A stretch of DNA of 64,000 nt from Enterobacteriaceae endosymbiont of Donacia thalassina (GTDB lineage Bacteria; Pseudomonadota; Gammaproteobacteria; Enterobacterales; Enterobacteriaceae), in contig NZ_CP046188.1 in assembly GCF_012568245.1 (NCBI RefSeq), forward strand, positions 64,233 through 128,232, in the 5' to 3' direction. This document shows positions 47,426 to 57,510 of this stretch, in pieces. Position 1 is the stretch's first letter, and each line of letters begins with the position of its first letter. Position numbers and translations under genes: made by a program. The notes beneath the pieces were generated by a model. The model saw only the letters and a program-made list of their open reading frames with translations, was not told the DNA's origin and did no database searches.

Positions 47426-48198
47426 ATTCTTACCTCAATATTTTTTTTATGTAAAAATTTTTTTAATTTATGAATATTAATAATATTTTTATGAAATACT
47501 GATGCAGCTAAAGCACCATCAACATTTATATTTTTATGAAAAACATTATAAAAATTATCTAAAGAACCTGCTCCACCAGAAGCAATTAAAGGAATGTGAC
47601 AAATTTTTCTAACTTTTTTTAAAAGCACCATATCATATCCTGAGCATAATCCATCTTGGTTCATCATATTTAACACTATTTCACCAGCTCCTAATTCTTG
47701 TACTTTTTTAATCCATTCTATTGTTTCCCAATTAGTTATTTTTGCAGTTTTTTTATTACCAGTATATTTATATACATAATATTTTTTATCTTTTTTGTTA
47801 TACCAAGAATCTATTCCAACAACAATACATTGTTTTCCAAAATAATTAGATAATCTTTTTATCAAAAAAGGATTATTTAATGCAGGAGTATTTATAGATA
47901 TTTTTTCAGCTCCTGAATGTAATATTTGTGCTGCATCTTCTATAGATTTAATACCTCCCGCTATACAAATAGGTATACTAATAATTTTAGCAATTTGAGA
48001 AATCCATTTTTTATTTACTAATCTTTTATCAATAGATGCGGTAATATCATAAAATACTAATTCATCAGCACCTTCTTTATCATATTTAGATGCTAAAGAT
48101 AAAATATCTCCTATAATTTCATGATTTTTAAATTGTTTCCCTTTTACTACTAAATTTTTATAAACATCTAAACATGGGATTATTCTTTTTGCCAACAT
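47419..48198 (-). CDS. hisF: imidazole glycerol phosphate synthase cyclase subunit HisF
   Basis: HisF joins PRFAR and ammonia from HisH into imidazole glycerol phosphate and AICAR. The 259 residues (E. coli 258) form a TIM barrel with [12 protein letters not shown] (catalytic Asp), GGIKSIEDA, the second catalytic Asp in VGIDSW and [10 protein letters not shown]. It overlaps hisA by 19 bp and hisI by 7 bp. Confidence 0.97.
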   Translation of the reverse strand: MLAKRIIPCLDVYKNLVVKGKQFKNHEIIGDILSLASKYDKEGADELVFYDITASIDKRLVNKKWISQIAKIISIPICIAGGIKSIEDAAQILHSGAEKISINTPALNNPFLIKRLSNYFGKQCIVVGIDSWYNKKDKKYYVYKYTGNKKTAKITNWETIEWIKKVQELGAGEIVLNMMNQDGLCSGYDMVLLKKVRKICHIPLIASGGAGSLDNFYNVFHKNINVDGALAASVFHKNIINIHKLKKFLHKKNIEVRIC

Positions 48199-48920
48199 AA
48201 ATTAGCCTCTTGAAGAGTAAATTTTTTTTCTAAAAAAGCTCTTCCTATAATAATATCTTTTACTCCACTTTTTTTTAAATTAATAATATCTTCTAATTTA
48301 GAAATTCCTCCAGATGCTTGAAAAAATATTTCTGGATATTTTTTAACTATTTCAGTATATAAACTTATATTTGGTCCTAAAAAAGTCCCATCTCTAGAAA
48401 TATCTGTACATAAAACATATTTTAATCCTAAAGATAAAAATTTTTCAATAATATCTTCAAAAATTATATTACTTTTATTTTGCCATCCATTAATAAAAAC
48501 TATTTTTTTATTATTTTTATTAATTTTAATATCTAAAGCTAGAATTATAGAATATGGATTATATATTTTAAACCATTTTTGTACATTTTTAAAATCTTGT
48601 ATAATTGAAGATCCTAATATAATTTGAATTTTAGGTTTTAAATTTAAAACTAGATCTATATCTTTTTTATATCTAATTCCTCCTCCTAATTGTATAGGAG
48701 GTAATTTATTTTTAAAAATATTTTTTAATAAAACTATTTGTTTTTTATGAGGATTTTTTGCTCCATCTAAATCAATAATATGAATTTTTTTAGCTCCTTG
48801 TTGCATATATTGTTGTATATAAAATATAGGTTCATATAAATATTTACGTTTTAAATTAAATTTTCCTTGATGTAATCTAACTACCTTTCCTTTTATTAAA
48901 TCAATTGCTGGGATTATCAT
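48180..48920 (-). CDS. hisA: phosphoribosylformimino-5-aminoimidazole carboxamide ribotide isomerase HisA
   Basis: HisA isomerises ProFAR to PRFAR. The 246 residues (E. coli 245) show [18 protein letters not shown] with the first catalytic Asp, [10 protein letters not shown], the second Asp in CTDISRDGT and [11 protein letters not shown]. It lies 9 bp after hisH and overlaps hisF. Confidence 0.97.
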   Translation of the reverse strand: MIIPAIDLIKGKVVRLHQGKFNLKRKYLYEPIFYIQQYMQQGAKKIHIIDLDGAKNPHKKQIVLLKNIFKNKLPPIQLGGGIRYKKDIDLVLNLKPKIQIILGSSIIQDFKNVQKWFKIYNPYSIILALDIKINKNNKKIVFINGWQNKSNIIFEDIIEKFLSLGLKYVLCTDISRDGTFLGPNISLYTEIVKKYPEIFFQASGGISKLEDIINLKKSGVKDIIIGRAFLEKKFTLQEANLCWQKE

Positions 48921-48929
48921 ATTTTAATT

Positions 48930-49520
48930 TTATATATTTAAGAAATTTTTAATTAATTGAATACCATTAATTCCGGATCTTTCTGGATGAAATTGGACTC
49001 CAAAAAAATTTTTTTTTTGAATAACAGAACTAAAAATTTTTTCATAATTAGTAGTAGCTATTGTATATTTGTTAATATTAATATTATAACTATGTGAAAA
49101 ATAAAAATAGGAATTTTCTTTAATATTATGAAATAATGGTGATGATATTATATTTTTTACTTTATTCCATCCCATATGAGGAATAGGTTTATTTGTACTG
49201 TTCATTAAATTTACAGAATAATCTAAAACACCTAATGTAGAAACTCCTTCATTCTCTTCACTATATTTTCCTAAAATTTGCATACCTAAACATATGCCTA
49301 ATAAATCTATTTTACAATTTTGAATTAATTTTATTAAATTATCATTTTTTAATTTTTTTATTATAGAATAAGCAGAACCTACTCCAGGTAAAAAAATTTT
49401 ATCAGCATTTAAAATTTTATTTTTATTATTTGTAATTTCCGAATTAAATCCTACTTTTTTTATAGTAGATTTTAAAGAATAAAAATTACCACAAGATGTA
49501 TCTAAAATAATAATTTTCAA
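48930..49520 (-). CDS. hisH: imidazole glycerol phosphate synthase glutaminase subunit HisH (TTG start)
   Basis: HisH releases ammonia from glutamine for HisF. The 196 residues equal the E. coli length. The class I amidotransferase triad is present: Cys in LLGICLGMQILG, His and Glu in GVQFHPERSG. The reading frame starts with TTG at 49520, which aligns exactly with Met1 of E. coli HisH (MNVVILDTG versus KIIILDTS). It has AAAGGAG upstream and overlaps the hisB stop as TTGA. Confidence 0.95.
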   Translation of the reverse strand: MKIIILDTSCGNFYSLKSTIKKVGFNSEITNNKNKILNADKIFLPGVGSAYSIIKKLKNDNLIKLIQNCKIDLLGICLGMQILGKYSEENEGVSTLGVLDYSVNLMNSTNKPIPHMGWNKVKNIISSPLFHNIKENSYFYFSHSYNININKYTIATTNYEKIFSSVIQKKNFFGVQFHPERSGINGIQLIKNFLNI

Positions 49521-50584
49521 ATCAAAACTCCTTTTGAACTAGGAATAATATTATTTACTTTTTTTATAGCTTGTTTTAAAGAACATCCAAAGGCTTTAAA
49601 TAAACTTTCACTTTTATGATGATCATTTTCTCCTGTAACTTTTAAATATATATTACATGACATAGAATATGATAAAGAATAAAAAAAATGTTTAATCATT
49701 TCTGTACTTAAATCTCCAATTTTTTGATATTTAAATTTTGCATGATATTGCAAATATGGCCTTCCTGATAAATCAATTGAACATTGAGCTAATGATTCAT
49801 CCATTGGTAATAAAAAACCAAATCTATTAATTCCTTTTTTATCCCCAATAGCTTTTGTAAAAACTTTTCCTAATAATATTGCAATATCTTCTATTGTATG
49901 ATGATCATCAATATATAAATCTCCTTTACTGTAAATTTTTAAAATAAATCCTCCATGTATTGCTATTTGTTCTAACATATGATTTAAAAACTTAATTCCA
50001 GTATTTATATTATTTTTACCATTTTGGTCTAAAAATAATTCAACATGTATTGAAGTTTCTTTTGTTATTCTTTTTATTGTAGCATATCTTTTAATTGGTG
50101 TTAATTTAGTTAAAATATGTAACCAATTACATATTTTTTTATTATATAAAATACCATTAATTCCAATATTTTTTGCTAATTCAATATCAGTTAAACGATC
50201 TCCTATAACATAACTATTTTTTTTGTCTAAATTATCATTTAAATATGATTTTAATAATGTTATATTTGGTTTCCTACATATACAATTATCATAAGAATAA
50301 TGAGGACAAATTAAAATATTTTCAAATTCTATACCTTGAGATTTAAAAATATTAATCATAAAATTATGTGGAATATCAAAAGATTTATAAGGAAAATTTT
50401 TACTACCTAAACCATCTTGGTTTGTAATAATTATAAATAAATAAGAAAATTTTTTTAATTCTGATAATGTAATAATAACATGTTTTTCAAAAAATAATTT
50501 ATTAATATTATCAACTTGATAATTATTTTTAGGTTCAGATATCAAGGTACCATCTCTATCTATAAAGAGTATTTTTTTTAACAT
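49517..50584 (-). CDS. hisB: bifunctional histidinol-phosphatase / imidazoleglycerol-phosphate dehydratase HisB
   Basis: HisB does two steps of histidine synthesis. The 355 residues equal E. coli HisB. The N-terminal HAD phosphatase (about 1-165) has FIDRDGTLI, ITNQDGLG, a zinc-site CPHYSYDNCICRKP and GDRLTDIELA. The C-terminal dehydratase (about 170-355) has HVELFLDQ, the metal-binding DDHHTIEDIAI and DHHKSESLFKAFG. It is followed by hisH with a 4-bp overlap. Confidence 0.97.
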   Translation of the reverse strand: MLKKILFIDRDGTLISEPKNNYQVDNINKLFFEKHVIITLSELKKFSYLFIIITNQDGLGSKNFPYKSFDIPHNFMINIFKSQGIEFENILICPHYSYDNCICRKPNITLLKSYLNDNLDKKNSYVIGDRLTDIELAKNIGINGILYNKKICNWLHILTKLTPIKRYATIKRITKETSIHVELFLDQNGKNNINTGIKFLNHMLEQIAIHGGFILKIYSKGDLYIDDHHTIEDIAILLGKVFTKAIGDKKGINRFGFLLPMDESLAQCSIDLSGRPYLQYHAKFKYQKIGDLSTEMIKHFFYSLSYSMSCNIYLKVTGENDHHKSESLFKAFGCSLKQAIKKVNNIIPSSKGVLI

Positions 50585-50610
50585 ATAATAAGTTCTTTTT
50601 TGTTAAATTA

Positions 50611-51672
50611 TTAACAAGATAATTGTTTTAATTCAAAAAATAATTTTTTACATTCAAAAAATGTTCCTATTGTAATTCTTAAACAATTATTTAATTTTTT
50701 TTCATGATTTTGATTTCTTACAATTATTTTTTTTTTAGTTAATTTTTTAAATATAAATTCAGAATTATGAAATTTTACTAAAATAAAATTAGTTGAACTA
50801 TCAAATATATTTTTTATACAATTACATTTATATAAATTTTTTATTAACCATTTTTTATTATTAATTATTATTTTAACATTATTTTTCATAATAATTAAAT
50901 TTTTTGAATTTAAAGCTTGTATAGCTATATCAACAACAGGTGCAGGTATGGGATATGGAGCAATAACTTTCAGTAATACATCAATAATATTTTTATTTGT
51001 TAAAATAAAACCACAACGTAAACCTGCTAATGCAAATGCTTTTGATAACGTTCTTAATATAATTAAATTATGATATTTATTTATTAAATAAGAAAAAGTT
51101 TGATCTACACAAAACTCAATATAAGCTTCATCAATAACAATAATTGTTTTATTTTTTGTTAATTTTAATAGCCTTATTATATCATTTTGATTTATATAAT
51201 TACCAGTGGGATTATTAGGATTACAAATATAAATAATTTTAATCTTATTAAGATTTTTTTTAATTTTATTTAAATTTAATTCCCAATTATTATTACTATC
51301 AATTTTTATATATTTTATATTTAATATTTCAGCAGTAACACGATACATATCATATGTTGGGGGACAAAATAATATTTTATCTTTTTTTGGATTACAGAAT
51401 GTACGCATTACTAAATCTATACCTTCATCAGCTCCTCTTGTTATTAAAATATTCTCAGGATTTAAATTTACATATTTACTATATAAATTAATTAATTCTT
51501 TAGGTTGTGGTTCTGGATATCTATTAAATATTTTCTTATTTAAAGAAAAAGAAGAAATAATAGGAGATTCATTGGCATTTAATGCTACTAAATGATTAGT
51601 AATATTATCATTTTTATATAATAAGCGTGCAGATTTATATGGAATAAAATTAATAATATTTTTTCTAATCAT
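50611..51672 (-). CDS. hisC: histidinol-phosphate aminotransferase HisC (in frame with hisD)
   Basis: HisC transfers an amino group to imidazole acetol phosphate. From the ATG at 51672 it has 353 residues (E. coli 356), beginning MIRKNIINFIPYKSARLLYK, aligned with the E. coli enzyme shortly after its start. PLP-dependent motifs are ANESPI, CNPNNPTGNYI, VIDEAYIEFC and the Schiff-base lysine in TLSKAFALAGLRCGF. The reading frame is continuous with hisD through an A18 tract, so in the genome sequence hisDC reads as one 805-codon frame. No clear Shine-Dalgarno precedes the ATG, which lies 14 bases past the TAG used in another tract register. Confidence 0.93.
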   Translation of the reverse strand: MIRKNIINFIPYKSARLLYKNDNITNHLVALNANESPIISSFSLNKKIFNRYPEPQPKELINLYSKYVNLNPENILITRGADEGIDLVMRTFCNPKKDKILFCPPTYDMYRVTAEILNIKYIKIDSNNNWELNLNKIKKNLNKIKIIYICNPNNPTGNYINQNDIIRLLKLTKNKTIIVIDEAYIEFCVDQTFSYLINKYHNLIILRTLSKAFALAGLRCGFILTNKNIIDVLLKVIAPYPIPAPVVDIAIQALNSKNLIIMKNNVKIIINNKKWLIKNLYKCNCIKNIFDSSTNFILVKFHNSEFIFKKLTKKKIIVRNQNHEKKLNNCLRITIGTFFECKKLFFELKQLSC

Positions 51673-51686
51673 TTGATGAATATTAT

Positions 51687-53028
51687 CTATTTTTTTTTTT
51701 TTTTTTTGATTAAAGAAATTTTGACTAATATATTTTTTTCTTATTATAATAGAATTACTATGACCTAATAAGTTTTCTTTTTTTGCCATAATTTCTACTG
51801 TATTAGAAATATTTAATAAACCTTGCTTTGTTAATTTTTGGACATAAATTCTTTTTTGAAAATCAGAAATTCCTAAACAAGAGTATGTTAATGCATAACC
51901 ATAAGTAGGTAAAACATGATTAGTTCCTGAAGCATAATCTCCTACTGATTCAGGAGCCCAATGTCCTAAAAAAATTGATCCTGCATTAATAATTTTTGAT
52001 AAAATTTTATTATAATCATTACATTGAATAATAAGATGTTCAGGAGCATATTGATTTATTATTTTTATACATTCTTCAATATTTTTTTCTATTATAATAT
52101 AACTCTTACTAAGAGATTTTGTTGCTATATGTTTTTTAGGTAATTTATCTAATTGATTTAAAAGTTCTTTTTTAACTAATTTTGCTATTTTTTCTTCAAA
52201 AGTAACTAAAAATACTTGTGAATCTATACCATGTTCTGCTTGTGATAATAAATCAGCTACAATAAATTTATAATTTGCATATTTATCAGCTAAAATCATT
52301 AATTCTGATGGGCCAGCCGGCATATCTATAGATATATTTTTATAAGTTTTATTTTGATTACTGACTTGTCTTTTAGCTTCTGTAACAAAAAAATTTCCTG
52401 GTCCAAAAATTTTATCTACTTTATTGATAGATTCTGTTCCAAAAGCCATTGCTGCTATAGCATGAGCTCCTCCTACTTGAAAAATATTTTTAATATTGCA
52501 TAAATATGCAGCAAACAAAATTTCATTAGATATAGGAGCAGGAGAACATAATATAATGTTAGGACATAATGCTAATTTAGCTGGAATACCTAACATTAAT
52601 ACTGTAGAAAATAATGAAGATGTCCCACCTGGGATATACAATCCTATCCTAGGAATAGGACGATAAATTTGGTGACAAAATACTCCAGGTATAACTTCAA
52701 TTATTTTTTTATTTAAAATTTGATATTTATGAAATTTATATATATTATTATATGCATTTTTTATAGCATTTTTAATATTTTGATCTATATATAATTTTGA
52801 ATTATATATTTTTTTTTTGTCTATTTTTAATTTATTAATTTTAATCTTATCAAATAAAAAATTATATTTTTTTAATGCTCTATCTCCCTTTTTTTTAACT
52901 TGATCTAAAATATTACTTATATTATTTTTAATTTTTTCATCTATTAAAAATATTGGACGAGATAATATTTTTTTTCTTTGTTCTTTATTATAATTATTCC
53001 AATAAATCAAATTATTTAAAAAAGTCAT
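51687..53028 (-). CDS. hisD: histidinol dehydrogenase HisD (3' end at an A18 tract, reads into hisC)
   Basis: HisD oxidises L-histidinol to L-histidine with two NAD. The start is the ATG at 53028 (MTFLNNLIYWNN), as in E. coli; upstream in-frame codons overlap hisG. About 446 residues precede the junction (E. coli 434). Motifs include GLYIPGGTSSLFSTVLM, GGAHAIAAMAFGT, DKIFGPGNFFVTEAKRQ, the zinc-binding SQAEHGIDSQ and YAPEHLI. The frame ends in NFFNQ followed by the A18 run (T18 at 51690-51707 on the plus strand). With 18 A the frame continues as KKKKKIDNIHQ into HisC. With 17 A a TAG follows at once, and with 16 A it ends at AAT AGA TAA. The end given here is the TAG position. Confidence 0.92.
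51690..51707 (-). repeat. A18 homopolymer at the hisD-hisC junction
   Basis: Eighteen T on the plus strand, so A18 in the his mRNA. It is the longest single-base run I noticed in the window. Its length decides whether HisD ends or is fused to HisC. Confidence 0.95.
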
Positions 53029-53032
53029 TTTA

Positions 53033-53932
53033 TTACTCCATGATTTTTTCAATAGGTAAAACTAAAATAGAACTAGCACCTAATAATTTTAATTTTTCCA
53101 TTTTTTCCCAAAATAATGTTTCACTACATACCATATGTATGGCTACTTTTTTAATTTCTCCTCTTAATGGTAAAATAGTAAGATTTTGAACATATGGTAA
53201 TAATGTCATTACTTTTTCTAATTTTTTATTTGGGACATGTAACATTATATATTTAGATTCTCTAGCTTGTATTACTCCTTTTATTCTTGCTAATAATTTA
53301 TTTATTAAAAGTTGTTTAAATGTTGTTATCTTATCATAACGTTGTATTAAACATGCTTGAGAATTATATATAATTTCTACTTCTTTCATTCCATGTGCTT
53401 CTAAAGTAGCTCCAGTTGAAACTAAATCACAAATAGCATCTGATAAACCTAATCTAGGAGCTAATTCTACTGATCCATTTAACATACAAGATTTAAATGT
53501 AATATTATTATTATCAAGATATTTTTTTAATAAATTAGGATAAGAAGTAGCAATACAAGAATTTTGCAAAGATTGCAATCCTATATAATTTTTATTAATA
53601 GGTATTGCTATTGATAATCTACATATACCAAATTTTAATTTACGTAATATTAAATAATTAGCATGATTTCCTCTTGATAATCTATTTAAAACTTCTTCTT
53701 CTAAAACATTTTTACCAATAATTCCTAAATCAACTACTCCTTCCATAATTAATCCCGGAATATCATCATCACGTACTTTTAAAATATCAATTGGCATATT
53801 TTCTGCAAAAGCTATTAATTTTTGTTGTTGTAAATTAATTTTAAGACCACAATTCTTTAGTAATTTACTAGATTCATTACTTAACCGACCAGATTTTTGT
53901 ATAGCTATTCTTAAACGATTATTATCTAGCAT
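53033..53932 (-). CDS. hisG: ATP phosphoribosyltransferase HisG
   Basis: HisG starts histidine synthesis by joining ATP and PRPP and is the usual point of feedback inhibition. The 299 residues equal the long, E. coli-type form, including the C-terminal regulatory domain (about 225-299, ending [13 protein letters not shown]). The catalytic part has [32 protein letters not shown] and the PRPP site [13 protein letters not shown]. It is the first his gene. I see no His-codon-rich leader peptide or attenuator upstream. The stop is 4 bp before the hisD ATG. Confidence 0.97.
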   Translation of the reverse strand: MLDNNRLRIAIQKSGRLSNESSKLLKNCGLKINLQQQKLIAFAENMPIDILKVRDDDIPGLIMEGVVDLGIIGKNVLEEEVLNRLSRGNHANYLILRKLKFGICRLSIAIPINKNYIGLQSLQNSCIATSYPNLLKKYLDNNNITFKSCMLNGSVELAPRLGLSDAICDLVSTGATLEAHGMKEVEIIYNSQACLIQRYDKITTFKQLLINKLLARIKGVIQARESKYIMLHVPNKKLEKVMTLLPYVQNLTILPLRGEIKKVAIHMVCSETLFWEKMEKLKLLGASSILVLPIEKIME

Positions 53933-54063
53933 ATTTTACCTTTTATTTATAAAATTTTAAAATTTTAATTTTTATTTAAAAATTAATTATTTTATTAAAC
54001 TTAAATAAGTTATAGAAAAATAACAACTATTTTATTAAAATTTTATTCAAAAAATATAAATAT

Positions 54064-54528
54064 TTATTTTTTTATATATCCTAAATCTTCATTTATAGGA
54101 TTTTTAGCAGAAATACGAGCTAATTTATCACATTTATTATTCATTTTATTATATGAATGACTTTTAATCCATTTCCAATAAATATTATGATTAGATAAAG
54201 ATAATTCTAATCTTTTCCATAAATCAATATTTTTTACTTTTTTTTTATTATTACGTAACCAATTACATTTTTTCCAATTATACAACCATGTTGTAATACC
54301 GTTTTTTAAATATTTACTATCAGTAAATATATAAATATTACAATTTTCTTTTAAAGATTCTAATGCAATAATAGATGCCATTAATTCCATTCTATTATTA
54401 GTTGTTAAAAAAAAACCTTTAGTTAAAATTTTTTCATATTTATGATATTGTAATATAGCGGCACAACCTCCTGGTCCAGGATTATATATACAAGAACCAT
54501 CAGTAAAAATATTTATATTTTTATACAT
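54064..54528 (-). CDS. rnhA: ribonuclease HI
   Basis: RNase HI cuts RNA in RNA-DNA hybrids. The 154 residues equal E. coli RnhA (155). The DEDD residues are visible in IFTDGSCIYNPGPGG, NNRMELMA, IFTDSKYLKNG and NNKCDKLAR. It is divergent from dnaQ with a 38-bp spacer, as in E. coli. The his operon follows on the same strand 131 bp downstream. Confidence 0.97.
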   Translation of the reverse strand: MYKNINIFTDGSCIYNPGPGGCAAILQYHKYEKILTKGFFLTTNNRMELMASIIALESLKENCNIYIFTDSKYLKNGITTWLYNWKKCNWLRNNKKKVKNIDLWKRLELSLSNHNIYWKWIKSHSYNKMNNKCDKLARISAKNPINEDLGYIKK

Positions 54529-54566
54529 ATTATTTTAATAAAATTTATACTATTTATATAACAAAT

Positions 54567-55325
54567 ATGAAAAAAATTAATATACGTCAAGTAGTTTTAG
54601 ATACAGAAACAACAGGAATGAATCTTTATTATCCCTATTATGTAGGACATCGTATTATAGAAATAGGAATTATTGAAATTATTAATCGTAATATTACTAA
54701 AAATTATTTTCATACATACATAAATCCTCAAAAAAATATTAGTAAAGAAGCATATAATATACACGGTATCTCTAATAAATTTTTATCAAAAAAACCTATT
54801 TTTTCTGATATTTTAGATAATTTTCTTCGTTTTATTAAAGGAGCAGAACTTATCATTCATAATGCTCAATTTGATATTAATTTTTTAAATTATGAATTAT
54901 CATTAATAAAAAAAAAATTACCTAAAATTGAAGATCTTTGTATAATAAAAGATACATTAAAAATGGCTAGAAATATATTTCCAGGAAAAAGAAATTCATT
55001 AAATTCTTTATGTTCCAGATTTAATATTGATACAAGTAAACGTAATTTACATGGAGCTTTATTAGATGCAAAATTATTAGCTCATGTTTTTTTATTTATG
55101 ACTACAAAACAAAAATCTTTTCAATTAAAATTTTCAAAAGAACAAAATAATATTTTGAATAATGAATTTAAATTTTTATATAAAAATTTGAAAAAAAAAT
55201 TATTAGTTATAAAAGCTTCTGATAAAGAATTAAAATTACATAAACTAAAATTACATTTAATTAAAAAAACATGTGGTTTTTCTTTATGGCATAATAAAAA
55301 AATAAATAAAAGTATTGACGATTAA
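54567..55325 (+). CDS. dnaQ: DNA polymerase III epsilon subunit (proofreading exonuclease)
   Basis: DnaQ removes misinserted nucleotides during replication. The 252 residues (E. coli 243) have DEDDh motifs: VLDTETTGMN, IHNAQFDINFLNYE and LHGALLDAKLLAHV. The C-terminal part that binds the polymerase alpha subunit is present but diverged, ending CGFSLWHNK. Proofreading therefore seems intact even though mismatch repair genes are not visible. tRNA-Asp follows, as in E. coli rnhA-dnaQ-aspV. Confidence 0.96.
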   Translation: MKKINIRQVVLDTETTGMNLYYPYYVGHRIIEIGIIEIINRNITKNYFHTYINPQKNISKEAYNIHGISNKFLSKKPIFSDILDNFLRFIKGAELIIHNAQFDINFLNYELSLIKKKLPKIEDLCIIKDTLKMARNIFPGKRNSLNSLCSRFNIDTSKRNLHGALLDAKLLAHVFLFMTTKQKSFQLKFSKEQNNILNNEFKFLYKNLKKKLLVIKASDKELKLHKLKLHLIKKTCGFSLWHNKKINKSIDD

Positions 55326-55353
55326 CAATATGATATATAATATAATAAATTAT

Positions 55354-55427
55354 GGTGCGATAGTTCAGTTGGTTAGAATACCGGCTTGTCACGCCGGGGG
55401 TCACGGGTTCAAATCCCGTTCGCACCG
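55354..55427 (+). tRNA. aspV: tRNA-Asp (GUC)
   Basis: Acceptor GGTGCGA pairs with TCGCACC, D arm AGTTCAGTTGGTTAGAAT, anticodon stem CCGGC/GCCGG with loop TTGTCAC (anticodon GUC), T arm ACGGGTTCAAATCCCGT, discriminator G. It follows dnaQ like E. coli aspV. The bases after it repeat the 3' end (GCACCGTGCACCGTG) and run into T8. Confidence 0.96.
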
Positions 55428-55463
55428 TGCACCGTGTTGTTTTTTTTAAAAAAATAAAAAATA

Positions 55464-56297
55464 TTAATCATTATTAATCCATAATACACAAGATTCTTTA
55501 TATAATTCTAAATTATTTTTTAAAATATCAATTAAATCTGAACAAATTTCTTTTTTATTTATAAAATCATTAATCCAAAAAAAAACAGTAAAATTAATAG
55601 AATTATTAGTAATTTCATCAACAACAACATTAACAATTGAATTTTTTATTATTTTTTCATTTACTGAAACAGTATCTAATAAAATTTTTTTAACAATATT
55701 TATATCTTTTTGTATTAAATTTCGTGCAATACCTAAAGTAATTTTATTTCGATATTCATTAGATTTAGAAAAATTTATTATATTTTCTGTAAGTATTTTC
55801 CCATTAGGTACAGAAATAATACTTCCATCAAATGTTTTAAAAAGAGTACAAAAAATTTCAACATTAGTAATTTTACCAGTTACATTACCTATATTAATAT
55901 AATCTCCTACTTTAAAAATACGGAAAGTAATAATTAATAATCCTGATGCTAGATTGGACAAAGCACTTTGCCAAGCTAAACCTATTACTAATCCTATAGT
56001 TCCAAATGCAGCAAAAATTGATGATGTTTTTAATCCTATACTACTTAATGCACTTACTATAACAAATATAGTTAAACTATATTTAAAAATATTTGTAAGA
56101 AATCCAGTTGTAATTGGATCTATATTTCTAATAGTAAAAACATTCCTTAAAGTTTTAGTAACAAATTTAACTCCCCATAATCCAAAAAATAAAACCATTC
56201 CAGCTAAAACAAAATGTTCACATTGATATAAAATAAAAGATCTATTTTGAAATATCCATAATTTTATAAAATCTAATACACTAGTAAATTTATTCAT
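55464..56297 (-). CDS. mscS: small-conductance mechanosensitive channel MscS
   Basis: MscS opens under membrane tension to release solutes during osmotic shock. The 277 residues (E. coli 286) have three N-terminal membrane helices. The pore-lining TM3 lies around residues 95-125: GTIGLVIGLAWQSALSNLASG, then FKVGDYINIGNVTGKI and VPNGKILTENIINFS. The C-terminal cytoplasmic domain is weaker but complete. The order mscS-fbaA-pgk is that of E. coli. Confidence 0.93.
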   Translation of the reverse strand: MNKFTSVLDFIKLWIFQNRSFILYQCEHFVLAGMVLFFGLWGVKFVTKTLRNVFTIRNIDPITTGFLTNIFKYSLTIFVIVSALSSIGLKTSSIFAAFGTIGLVIGLAWQSALSNLASGLLIITFRIFKVGDYINIGNVTGKITNVEIFCTLFKTFDGSIISVPNGKILTENIINFSKSNEYRNKITLGIARNLIQKDINIVKKILLDTVSVNEKIIKNSIVNVVVDEITNNSINFTVFFWINDFINKKEICSDLIDILKNNLELYKESCVLWINND

Positions 56298-56361
56298 ATT
56301 TTAATAATCCATTTTATGAAATAATTTGTATTTTTTTTTATAATTAAAATAATTTATTTTT

Positions 56362-57441
56362 TTATAATGTATTAATTGCATTTAACTCTTTAAATGTTTT
56401 TTCTAATCGTTCCCTTATAGAAATTTGTGATGCTCTAATCCATGATCTAGGATCATAATACTTTTTATTAGGTTTATTAAATCCTTCTGGGTTACCAAGT
56501 TGGTGCTGCAAATATTTTTTATTTTTTTTATAATATTTTAATAAACCTTTCCATGTAGCCCATTGTGTATCTGTATCAATATTAACTTTTACAACTCCAT
56601 ATTGTATAGATTTTTGAATATCTGATAATAAAGAACCTGATCCTCCATGAAATACAAAATTTATAGAATTATGTGAAAGATTATGTTTTTTACTAATAAA
56701 ATCTTGTGAATCCTTCAAAATTTTTGGTAATAATTTTACATGTCCTGTTTGATATACTCCATGCATATTTCCAAAAGAAGCTGCAATAATAAATTGAGAA
56801 CTAATTAATTTTAATTTTTCATAGGCATAATTTACATCATAAGGATCAGTATATAATAATTTTTTAGTTAAATTACTGTTATCAGTCCCATCTTCTTCTC
56901 CACCTGTACATCCTAACTCTATTTCTAGAGTCATTTTCATTTCAGACATTTTTTTTAAATAATAACTAGATATTTTAATATTATCTTTAATAGATTCTCG
57001 AGAGAGATCTATCATATGAGATGAAAATAAAGATTTTTTATGTATTAAATAATATTTTTCATTTTCATTTAATAAATGATCTATCCATGATAGTTTATTT
57101 TTTGGACAATGATCAGTATGTAAAATAACTGGAATACCATAATATTTAGCAATTTTGTGTACATGTTGAGCTCCAGATATTGCACCAATTACAGAAGCTA
57201 ATTGTGGATTTATTTTTTGTAATCCTTTACCTGCAATAAAAGAAGCTCCTGAATTAGAAAATTGAATAATAACTGCAGATTTTACTTTTGCTGCAGTTTC
57301 TAAAACTATATTAATAGAATCAGTATTTATACAATTAACAGCCGGTAAAGCAAATTTATTTTCTTTTGCTATTTTAAATATAGTTTGTACATCATGACCA
57401 ACAACAACACCAGGTTTTATATAATTTAAAATTTTAGACAT
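56362..57441 (-). CDS. fbaA: fructose-bisphosphate aldolase class II
   Basis: FbaA splits fructose 1,6-bisphosphate in glycolysis. The 359 residues equal E. coli FbaA. The zinc-binding histidines lie in VILHTDHCPKN, GNMHGVYQTGHVKL and FVFHGGSGS. ELGCTGGEEDGTDN and NIDTDTQWATW are also kept. It is 70 bp from pgk on the same strand; pgk-fbaA is a conserved pair. Confidence 0.97.
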   Translation of the reverse strand: MSKILNYIKPGVVVGHDVQTIFKIAKENKFALPAVNCINTDSINIVLETAAKVKSAVIIQFSNSGASFIAGKGLQKINPQLASVIGAISGAQHVHKIAKYYGIPVILHTDHCPKNKLSWIDHLLNENEKYYLIHKKSLFSSHMIDLSRESIKDNIKISSYYLKKMSEMKMTLEIELGCTGGEEDGTDNSNLTKKLLYTDPYDVNYAYEKLKLISSQFIIAASFGNMHGVYQTGHVKLLPKILKDSQDFISKKHNLSHNSINFVFHGGSGSLLSDIQKSIQYGVVKVNIDTDTQWATWKGLLKYYKKNKKYLQHQLGNPEGFNKPNKKYYDPRSWIRASQISIRERLEKTFKELNAINTL

Positions 57442-57510
57442 AATATATACTTTACCCTATTAAAAATTTTTATTGTTAGCAATTTTATTATTTTATTATT
57501 AAATAAAATA

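Noticed and set aside
55421..55450. A terminator after tRNA-Asp from GCACCGTGCACCGTG plus T8
   Set aside because: The repeat is direct rather than inverted, with only a short GTGCAC palindrome; too weak to call.
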